DNA from: JAJPJQ01 sp036522615
Lineage (GTDB): Bacteria; Desulfobacterota; Binatia; UBA9968
DNA length: 10,445 nucleotides
Direction: 5' to 3'
NCBI GenBank assembly: GCA_036522615.1
Contig: DATDFN010000378.1
Span: 1-10,445, forward strand
Shown: piece by piece, positions 1 to 5,842 of the stretch
Numbering within the stretch: the first letter of the stretch is position 1
Layout of the letters: the number at the start of each line of letters is the position of its first letter
Position numbers and translations under genes: made by a program
Notes under the pieces: generated by a model
Databases searched by the model: none
What the model was told of the DNA's origin: nothing
What the model saw: only the letters and a program-made list of their open reading frames with translations

Positions 1-5
1 CAACG

Positions 6-1187
6 ATGGCGCTGAGCCTTGAAGAGAACGAGACCCTGACGCGCGTCGGTCCCGGGACGCCGGGCGGCGAGATGCTCAGGCGGTATTGGCATCCGATCGC
101 CTTGTCGCGGGAGCTCAAGAACCGGCCGGTCAAGCGGCGGCTGTTGGGTGAGGACCTCGTCCTGTTCCGCGACGACCGCGGCCGGGCGGGCCTTTTGACG
201 CTTCGCTGCGCCCATCGCGGGACATCGCTGGAGTTCGGCCATGTCGAGGACGGCGGCCTCCGCTGCTGCTACCACGGCTGGCTCTACGACGTCGAAGGCA
301 AAGTCCTGGAACAGCCAGGCGAGCCGCCCGACAGCAGTTACAAAGGGCGTGTGCGCCAGCCGGCCTATAAGCTCCAGGAGCTCGCCGGCATCGTCTTCGC
401 CTATCTCGGCCCCGATCCCGCGCCGCTTTTGCCGCGCTACGACGTGCTCGTTAGGGACGACGGCGTGCGCGCACTGAACGCGCGCATCGTCCATTGCAAC
501 TTCCTGCAAATGGTCGAGAACAGCGTCGATCAGCACCATTTCAAATGGCTGCATCGCACGCCGAAGACGCGCTATTGGCGCGACGAGAAGCTTACCTCCG
601 AGGCGACCGATTGGGGCATCCTCGACACCTTCACGCGCCGCGTCGGCGACGAATACTACCGGACGATCAGCCTATTTCTGATGCCGAATATGAACAAGGT
701 CGGATACCATCTGCCCGAGGATCATCCGGCCGCGTTCGCCGCCACGCACGAAGGATACGAAGCGCTCCGCTGGCGCGTGCCGATCGACGACACCAACACG
801 ATGCACTTCACGCTTTACTTCGGGCCGCTCGTCGATGGTAAGCCGCCGGCGCGCATGCCGGCGGATCAGAGCGAGCAAGGCCTGCTCGACAGCGTGCCGG
901 GGAAATACCGCTGGGACGAGGAGACCGGCTGGATCGCGCGCGGCGATCAGGACCGCTGCGCGCAGGAGAGCCAGGGGGCGATCTTCGACCGTACCTCCGA
1001 GCATCTCGGCGTCTCCGACGAAGGCGTCATTCTGCTGCGGCGCATGTTAAAGCAATCGATCGACGCGGTGAGGAGCGGTCAGGACCCCATCGGCCTAATT
1101 CGCGATCCGGAGAAAAACAACGTCCTTCGTCTGGTGCCCGGCGAATATAAGCTCGAAGGCCCGGAGCTGGCCCATGCCGCCGTTTAA
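6..1187 (+). CDS. Rieske non-heme iron oxygenase, copy 1 (phthalate 4,5-dioxygenase-like alpha subunit)
   Basis: Likely oxygenase component of a cytoplasmic ring-hydroxylating (or demethylating) mono/dioxygenase. It would use electrons from a separate reductase to activate O2 on an aromatic substrate. The 393-aa protein opens with the ENExLTRVGPGTP...LRRYW signature of phthalate 4,5-dioxygenase-like proteins. The Rieske [2Fe-2S] ligands are C68, H70, C87 and H90 (CAH...CCYH). The mononuclear iron site is D175-x2-H178-x4-H183 inside NSVDQHHFKWLH, with D316 of DQDRCAQES as probable third ligand. The ATG at 6 matches the start of both paralogues. Only five bases precede it, so promoter and RBS cannot be judged, and an upstream start cannot be fully excluded. 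Its 3' end overlaps the next gene by 14 bases. The substrate is unknown. The family call is firm; 'phthalate' only names the nearest characterised subfamily from memory. Confidence 0.93.
   Translation: MALSLEENETLTRVGPGTPGGEMLRRYWHPIALSRELKNRPVKRRLLGEDLVLFRDDRGRAGLLTLRCAHRGTSLEFGHVEDGGLRCCYHGWLYDVEGKVLEQPGEPPDSSYKGRVRQPAYKLQELAGIVFAYLGPDPAPLLPRYDVLVRDDGVRALNARIVHCNFLQMVENSVDQHHFKWLHRTPKTRYWRDEKLTSEATDWGILDTFTRRVGDEYYRTISLFLMPNMNKVGYHLPEDHPAAFAATHEGYEALRWRVPIDDTNTMHFTLYFGPLVDGKPPARMPADQSEQGLLDSVPGKYRWDEETGWIARGDQDRCAQESQGAIFDRTSEHLGVSDEGVILLRRMLKQSIDAVRSGQDPIGLIRDPEKNNVLRLVPGEYKLEGPELAHAAV
1163..1166 (+). promoter_or_regulatory. Probable Shine-Dalgarno (GGAG) for SBP copy 1
   Basis: GGAG lies seven bases before the ATG at 1174, inside the last codons of the upstream oxygenase gene. 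With the 14-base gene overlap it suggests translational coupling of oxygenase and SBP. It supports 1174 as the SBP start. Confidence 0.5.
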
Positions 1188-2259
1188 GGTCGCGCTCGCG
1201 GCGCTGGTTTTCGGCGCGGCGCTTTCCGCCGCGCAGAATGCGTCGATCGCTGCGGAAAGCCTGGAGCAGGCTACCGCGGCGGCGAAGAAAGAAGGCGAAG
1301 AGCTCGTCTTCGTCGCCGGCGCACAAACTTTCGGCGGCCGCAAAGGGATGACGGAGATCGAAGGCGCGTTTGCGAAAAAATTCGCTCTCAAGCTACGCAT
1401 CAACTTCGCCGCCGGACCGGATATGAACGCGCGGGCCGCGCGGCTCATCACGGAATTCAAGGCCGGAAGAAAGTCGTCGTCCGATTTCTTCCTGGGGTCA
1501 CAATCGCACTTCGCTCTGCTGCACAAGGAAAACGCGCTGGAGACGGTGAATTGGTCGGGAATTTTTCCCTGGCTCGCCAAGGAAATGGAGATTTTTCCCG
1601 GCCAGGGGGTGCTGGTCTACACATCGCCCAACGGCATCATCTATAACTCCAGTTTGATTCCCAAAGACAAAGCCCCGAAAAACTATCTCGATCTGGTCGA
1701 TCCGCGCCTGAGCCCGACTTGGGCGGGAAAGCTCGCGATTCCGCCCTATGTCGCATGGCTGGCGGAGCTGTCGCTCGCCTGGGGCCAGGACAAGGTCAAG
1801 GATTTCGCGCGCAAGGTTGTAGCGCTGTCGGCCGGGCGGCTGCGCTACAATGAGGAGGAGCGCGTCGTCAGTGGCGAGTTTCCCATCATGGCGAACATCG
1901 GCGGCGCGCTGGAGCACATGTGGGACTGGCAGCCGAAAGGCGCGCCGCTCGTCGCCGTGCCGGGTTTGAATCCCATCAACACGGATTATTTCCAGCTCGG
2001 CGTGCCGAAAAATTCCGCGCATCCGAATCTCGCCCGGCTTTTCGTCGCCTTCATGGTGTCCAAGGAGGGCCAGGCGCTGCTGCAAAAAAACGAATCGCGC
2101 AGCTCGCATCTCGTCGAAGGCACGATAATGGCCAAATACCTGCGCGACAATCGGGTCGCGCTCCAGGAGCCGAAGCAGTCGATCGATTACTATCTCAAGA
2201 GCGAGACGGGCGAGGGGCTCAAGTTCAAAGAAGAGCTGGCGAATATTTTGAAGCAATAG
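1174..2259 (+). CDS. Periplasmic ABC transporter substrate-binding protein, copy 1
   Basis: Receptor of an ABC importer, of the FbpA/extracellular solute-binding protein family-1 type (361 aa, typical length). The N-terminus (K5, hydrophobic run to about residue 20, then small residues) is a Sec signal peptide, with cleavage probably near residues 20-28. The mature protein begins with the helix/strand pattern EGEELVFVAGAQTFGG (41-55). It then carries FAAGPDMN (78-85), DFFLGSQSH (104-112), VLVYTSPNG (146-154), WAGKLAIPPY (183-192), GRLRYNEEER (221-230) and SGEF (233-236), all shared with the two later SBPs. The FbpA iron ligands (H9, E57, paired Y195/Y196, recalled) have no evident counterparts. 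The FbpA His site reads Q51 and no conserved tyrosine pair follows, so an organic ligand is more likely than ferric iron. The gene overlaps the preceding oxygenase by 14 bases. A 51-base stretch (1873-1923) is identical to SBP copy 3. Confidence 0.9.
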   Translation: MPPFKVALAALVFGAALSAAQNASIAAESLEQATAAAKKEGEELVFVAGAQTFGGRKGMTEIEGAFAKKFALKLRINFAAGPDMNARAARLITEFKAGRKSSSDFFLGSQSHFALLHKENALETVNWSGIFPWLAKEMEIFPGQGVLVYTSPNGIIYNSSLIPKDKAPKNYLDLVDPRLSPTWAGKLAIPPYVAWLAELSLAWGQDKVKDFARKVVALSAGRLRYNEEERVVSGEFPIMANIGGALEHMWDWQPKGAPLVAVPGLNPINTDYFQLGVPKNSAHPNLARLFVAFMVSKEGQALLQKNESRSSHLVEGTIMAKYLRDNRVALQEPKQSIDYYLKSETGEGLKFKEELANILKQ

Positions 2260-2273
2260 AAGCGGGGGTCGTC

Positions 2274-3416
2274 ATGCTGTCGCGCGAAGAAAACGATTTA
2301 TATACCCGCGTCGGTCCGGGGACGCCCGCCGGCGAGATGCTGCGGCGCTACTGGCACCCGATCGGCTTCGCCGCCGAGCTCAAGAAGCGTCCGGTCAAGA
2401 GGCGGCTGCTCGGCGAGGATCTGGTGCTGTTCCGCGACGACGCCGGCAAGCTCGGCCTGCTCACGCTCCGCTGCGCGCACCGCGGCACATCGCTCGAGTT
2501 CGGCCACATCGAGGACGGCGGGCTGCGCTGCTGCTATCACGGCTGGCTTTACGCGGTCGACGGCCGTGTCATGGAGCAGCCTGGTGAGCCGCCCGAGAGC
2601 AATTTCAAAGAGCGCGTGCGCCAGCGCGCCTACAAAGTCGAGGAACTGGGAGGCGTCGTCTTCGCTTATTTGGGACCCGACCCCGCGCCGCTCCTGCCGC
2701 GTTGGGACGTGCTCGTGCGCGAGGACGGCCAGCGCGCGCGCCAGGGGCGGCTCGTCCATTGCAATTTTTTCCAGATGATCGAGAACTCCGTCGACCAGCA
2801 CCATCTCAAATGGCTGCACCGCACGTCCACGACGCCGACGTGGGACGACGGCGAGATCAATCCACAGCCGTTCGATTACGGGATCGTCAACACCTACACG
2901 CGCCGCGTCGACGGCAAAAAGTGGGCGCACGTCAATTACTTCGTTTTTCCGACGATGAACAAGACCGGGAACGTCGAGGAAGGCCATCCGACCGAGCACC
3001 GCGCCAGCAGCGCGGGCGAGGTGATGCGCTGGCGCGTGCCGGTGGACGACGCCTGCTCGATGCATTTCACTGTCGAGTTCGGCGCCGCGCGCGACGGGGA
3101 GCCCGTGAAGATCATGGAGGATCGCTCGGAGCAGGGCATCGTCGATACCAAGCAAGGCGTCTACCGCTGGGACGACTCGATCGGCTGGTTGGCGCGCGCG
3201 GATCAGGACCGCGCGGCCCAGGAGAGCCAGGGGACGATCTACGACCGCTCGACCGAGCACCTCGGCGCGACGGACAAGGGCGTGATCCTCTTGCGCCGTT
3301 TGTATCGCGAATCGATCGAGGCGGTCCAGAAAGGACGCGATCCCATCGGCGTCGTGCGCGACCCGGCGAAAAACGAAATCCTCCGGCTCGTGCCCCACGA
3401 AGATCTGCTCGACTAG
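2274..3416 (+). CDS. Rieske non-heme iron oxygenase, copy 2
   Basis: Second paralogue, 380 aa, closest to copy 1 by eye. Rieske cluster ligands are C67, H69, C86 and H89. The mononuclear Fe(II) site is D174, H177 and H182 (NSVDQHHLKWLH), with D312 in DQDRAAQES as likely third ligand. All catalytic residues are intact, so it should be active given a reductase partner. Residues about 185-290, which in this fold line the substrate pocket, differ strongly from copy 1 while both metal-site regions are nearly the same. This suggests a different substrate or regiospecificity. The reading frame is open well upstream, but the ATG at 2274 gives MLSREEN, matching the paralogues' starts, so 2274 is chosen. 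The gene begins 14 bases after SBP copy 1; the preceding G-rich GCGGGGG is a weak ribosome site. The stop is followed after seven bases by SBP copy 2. Confidence 0.93.
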   Translation: MLSREENDLYTRVGPGTPAGEMLRRYWHPIGFAAELKKRPVKRRLLGEDLVLFRDDAGKLGLLTLRCAHRGTSLEFGHIEDGGLRCCYHGWLYAVDGRVMEQPGEPPESNFKERVRQRAYKVEELGGVVFAYLGPDPAPLLPRWDVLVREDGQRARQGRLVHCNFFQMIENSVDQHHLKWLHRTSTTPTWDDGEINPQPFDYGIVNTYTRRVDGKKWAHVNYFVFPTMNKTGNVEEGHPTEHRASSAGEVMRWRVPVDDACSMHFTVEFGAARDGEPVKIMEDRSEQGIVDTKQGVYRWDDSIGWLARADQDRAAQESQGTIYDRSTEHLGATDKGVILLRRLYRESIEAVQKGRDPIGVVRDPAKNEILRLVPHEDLLD

Positions 3417-3423
3417 GCGGAAT

Positions 3424-4494
3424 TTGAAGAAGATCCTGTCCCGCTGTCTCCCCGCATTTTTGCTGCTCGCGCCGGCGCTCTCCGGTGTCCGCGCCGCGAC
3501 CATCGACGAGATCGTCACCGCGGCGAAAAAAGAAGGAGAGTTCAACTTCATCGCCGGCGCGCAGACCTTCGGCGGCAAGAAGGCGATGGCGGAGATCGAG
3601 GAGGCCTTCAACAAGAAATACGGCTTGAAGGCGCGCATCAACTTCGCCGCCGGGCCGGACATGAACGCGATGGCGGCGCGCGTCATCACCGAGGCGAAAA
3701 GCGGCAACAAATCGTCCACCGATTTCTATCTCGGGTCGCAATCGCACTACGCGCTGCTGCACCAGCAGAACGCGCTGGAGAAAGTCGACTGGTCCGGGAC
3801 GTTCCCCTGGATCAAGAAAGAGATGGAGATCTATCCGCGCGAGGGCGTGCTGGTCTATACGTCGCTCCGCGGCATGAGCTACAACTCGACTCTCATCCCG
3901 AAAGACAAAGCGCCGAAGCGCTATGAGGACCTGGTCGATCCGCGCTTTTCTCCCGCCTGGGCGGGGAAGCTCGCCATACCGCCGTATGTCTCGTGGCTTG
4001 TCGAGATGTCGATGATCTGGAGCGAGGAGAGAGTAAAAGATTTCGCGCGGAAGCTGATCCCGATGTCGGTCGGGCGGCTGCGCTACAACGAGGAGGAGCG
4101 CATCGTCAGCGGCGAGTTCGCGATTTCCGCCAACATGGGCGGCGCGGTCGAGCAGATGTGGAAATGGCAAGCGAAAGGTGCGCCGCTCGTCGCCGTGCCC
4201 GGCTCGACGCCGGTCCTGCCGTCTTACTTCCAGCTCGGCGTGCCGCGGAGCTCCGCCCATCCGAACCTCGCGAAGCTCTTCGTCGCCTTTCTCGCGTCGA
4301 AGGAAGGGCAGGCGCTGCTCGAAAAACACGAGTTCGTCTCGTCCCATCTGGTCGAAGGGACGAAGATGGCGCGGTACGTGAAAGAGAGCGGGATCAAGCT
4401 TCAGGAGGCGAAGGATTCCATCGCATTCTATCTCAAGGGCGAGGACAGCGGTCTACAGTTCAAGGAAGAATTGGCGAAGATGCTCAAGCAGTAA
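3424..4494 (+). CDS. Periplasmic ABC transporter substrate-binding protein, copy 2 (TTG start)
   Basis: Second SBP, 356 aa. Translation appears to start at TTG: this gives a classic signal peptide (M)KKILSRCLPAFLLLAPALSG with probable cleavage after GVRA (residue 24). The next in-frame ATG lies inside the conserved domain at about residue 54. AGGCGG just upstream (3415-3420) can serve as ribosome site, although the spacing is short. The cysteine at residue 8 is not in a lipobox, so a soluble periplasmic protein is expected. Shared motifs are AGAQTFGG (44-51), DFYLGSQSHYALLH, WAGKLAIPPY, RYNEEER (220-226) and a C-terminal FKEELAKMLKQ. Several segments differ from copies 1 and 3, including the stretch after SGEF (AISANMGG in place of PIMANIGG). 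It follows oxygenase copy 2 by seven bases and is the last gene before the palindromic intergenic element. Ligand unknown; imported probably through the single downstream permease and ATPase. Confidence 0.88.
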   Translation: MKKILSRCLPAFLLLAPALSGVRAATIDEIVTAAKKEGEFNFIAGAQTFGGKKAMAEIEEAFNKKYGLKARINFAAGPDMNAMAARVITEAKSGNKSSTDFYLGSQSHYALLHQQNALEKVDWSGTFPWIKKEMEIYPREGVLVYTSLRGMSYNSTLIPKDKAPKRYEDLVDPRFSPAWAGKLAIPPYVSWLVEMSMIWSEERVKDFARKLIPMSVGRLRYNEEERIVSGEFAISANMGGAVEQMWKWQAKGAPLVAVPGSTPVLPSYFQLGVPRSSAHPNLAKLFVAFLASKEGQALLEKHEFVSSHLVEGTKMARYVKESGIKLQEAKDSIAFYLKGEDSGLQFKEELAKMLKQ

Positions 4495-4499
4495 CGAAG

Positions 4500-4691
4500 A
4501 ATGGAGTGATGGAGTAGTGGAGTAATGGAAGTGACTGTCATCCTGAGCGAAGCGAAGGATCTCTCCGGAGAGATTCTTCGGCTAAGCCTCAGAATGACAA
4601 CGGGAAACGACCCGTTCACGCGAGTGCATCGATCTCGTGAGTCGAGCTTTCGGCACAACACTCCAATACTCCAGTACTCCAACACTCCATT
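4500..4691. repeat. Composite palindromic intergenic element (nested inverted repeats, possible MITE/REP-like element)
   Basis: The outer arms 4500-4531 and 4660-4691 are inverted repeats: read inward from each end, 29 of the first 30 bases or so match except for three single mismatches spaced exactly eight bases apart. Each arm is itself an array of four TGGAGT-centred octamers (ACTCCA on the right arm's top strand; the fourth left copy is TGGAAGT). Inside sits a second palindrome at 4536-4599. The element fills nearly all of the gap between SBP copy 2 and oxygenase copy 3. No target-site duplication is obvious and no transposase is encoded. A non-autonomous mobile element or a repeated extragenic palindrome fits best. 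Effects on operon transcription or mRNA stability are possible but unproven. Confidence 0.75.
4536..4599. repeat. Inner long hairpin of the intergenic element
   Basis: TGTCATCCTGAG...GGATCTCTCC pairs with GGAGAGATTCTTCGG...CTCAGAATGACA. The arms are 31 and 33 nt and meet at a perfect 16-bp palindrome (4559-4574, ATCTCTCCGGAGAGAT). Differences are confined to two single positions, which can pair as G-T, and a five-versus-seven base segment in mid-stem. I recall the GTCATYCTGAGCGAAGCGAAGRATCT motif as a common intergenic repeat in many uncultured bacterial genomes; this was not checked. No T-run follows, so it is not a standard intrinsic terminator. Confidence 0.7.
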
Positions 4692-4697
4692 GTTCAT

Positions 4698-4703
4698 GGG
4701 AGG
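4698..4703 (+). promoter_or_regulatory. Shine-Dalgarno GGGAGG for oxygenase copy 3
   Basis: GGGAGG lies five bases before the ATG at 4709, the clearest ribosome site in the window. It fixes the start of the third oxygenase at 4709, although the frame stays open upstream through the repeat element. A strong independent site fits a gene that is not translationally coupled to the one before it. Confidence 0.75.
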
Positions 4704-4708
4704 CACCG

Positions 4709-5842
4709 ATGTTATCGCATGAAGAAAATGAGATGCTCACGCGCGTCGGGCGCGGCACGCCCGGCGGCGAGATGCTGCGGCGCTACTGGTGGCCCGTGGC
4801 TTTTAGCGAGCACATTGGGCAAAAAAGCCGCCCCGCGAAAGTCCGATTGCTCGGCGAAGATCTCGTGCTGTTCCGCGCGGGCAACGGCGAGCTCGGGCTT
4901 CTGGGCCTCCATTGCTCGCATCGCGGGACTTCGCTCGAGTTCGGCCGTGTCGAAGACTGCGGCCTCCGCTGCTGCTATCACGGCTGGCTCTACGATCTTG
5001 CCGGCAAATGTGTCGAGCAGCCGACGGAGCCCGAAGGCAGCACGTTCAAAGACCGCATCCAGCATCCGGCCTACAAGGCGGAGGAGATCGGCGGCTTCGT
5101 CTTCGCCTATCTCGGACCCGATCCCGCGCCGCTCCTGCCGCGCTACGATCTCTTCTCGCGCGAGGACGGCGAGCGCCATTTAGGCGCGGGCGAGGACTGC
5201 TGCAACTGGCTCCAGCGCGCGGAGAACTCGGTTGATCAGACGCATCTCGTCGCGCTTCATGCGCCGGAATACCCGCACATGGCGCTCAGGCGGCCGGTCA
5301 TCGACTGGGAGCGGCGCGACTACGGTGCAAAGATCTCCATGCAGGTGCCCGGCATCACGAAGCCCAAGTTCTCGCATTGGATATTCCCATCGCATACCAG
5401 ACACACGACCGCGCGTAAGGGGCGGCGGCCGGATCACGCGATCCGCTTCCGCGTGCCGATGGACGACACGAAGACGATGACCTTCTGGCTGAGATTTTAT
5501 CCCTACACCGAGGAAGAACGCGGCAAGCCGTTCGTGCAGAAGACGCTGGGTTACGACAACGACCAGCCCGGCGTCTACGACCGCGTCGACGACGGCTGGT
5601 GGGGTATCGCGTCGCACGACCAGGACCGCGTCGCGCAGGAAAGCCAGGGGTTGATTTACGACCGGACGACGGAGCACCTCGGCGCGTCCGACCAGGGCGT
5701 GATCATGCTGCGCAACATGCTGAAGGAGTCGATCGACGCTGTGCGCGACGGCAAAGATCCGGTCTGGGTGATCCGCGATTCGCGGCTGAACGAGAACATC
5801 GCCTTCGACGCGAGCATGCAGGAAATCGCCGCGCTGGGCTAA
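4709..5842 (+). CDS. Rieske non-heme iron oxygenase, copy 3 (most divergent)
   Basis: Third oxygenase paralogue, 377 aa from the ATG at 4709 (MLSHEEN, aligned with copies 1 and 2, with a good GGGAGG site). A longer in-frame start would translate repeat DNA and is rejected. Rieske ligands are C69, H71, C88 and H91. The iron site is D176, H179 and H184, here NSVDQTHLVALH in place of the QHH..KWLH of the other copies, and D306 of DQDRVAQES is the likely third ligand. Residues about 185-300 share little with copies 1 and 2 (for example SHWIFPSHTRHT and FYPYTEEERGKPF), so this enzyme probably acts on a different substrate. A two-residue insertion occurs before the Rieske domain (QKSRPAKVRL). It is separated from the upstream cassette by the palindromic element, so it may be transcribed partly independently. 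Its TAA stop directly abuts the next ATG (TAAATG). Confidence 0.93.
   Translation: MLSHEENEMLTRVGRGTPGGEMLRRYWWPVAFSEHIGQKSRPAKVRLLGEDLVLFRAGNGELGLLGLHCSHRGTSLEFGRVEDCGLRCCYHGWLYDLAGKCVEQPTEPEGSTFKDRIQHPAYKAEEIGGFVFAYLGPDPAPLLPRYDLFSREDGERHLGAGEDCCNWLQRAENSVDQTHLVALHAPEYPHMALRRPVIDWERRDYGAKISMQVPGITKPKFSHWIFPSHTRHTTARKGRRPDHAIRFRVPMDDTKTMTFWLRFYPYTEEERGKPFVQKTLGYDNDQPGVYDRVDDGWWGIASHDQDRVAQESQGLIYDRTTEHLGASDQGVIMLRNMLKESIDAVRDGKDPVWVIRDSRLNENIAFDASMQEIAALG

Noticed and set aside
1920..2273. Upstream extension of oxygenase copy 2
   Set aside because: It overlaps the SBP gene in another frame with low-complexity Arg/Ala residues; the conserved start is MLSREEN at 2274.
4599..4616. Small stem AACGGG-AAACGA-CCCGTT as an intrinsic terminator
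   Set aside because: The six-base stem has no T-run after it, and it lies between the repeat hairpins; most likely incidental.
4500..4691. CRISPR array or iteron-type replication origin
   Set aside because: The units are only octamers in two inverted arms with no constant-length spacers, no AT-rich region, and no Cas or Rep gene nearby.
4637..4708. Upstream in-frame start extending oxygenase copy 3 by 24 residues
   Set aside because: The added residues translate the repeat arm, while the ATG at 4709 has a good Shine-Dalgarno site and aligns with both paralogues.
4495..4708. Promoter for cassette 3 inside the intergenic element
   Set aside because: I found no convincing -35/-10 pair by eye; a promoter remains possible but cannot be supported from the sequence.
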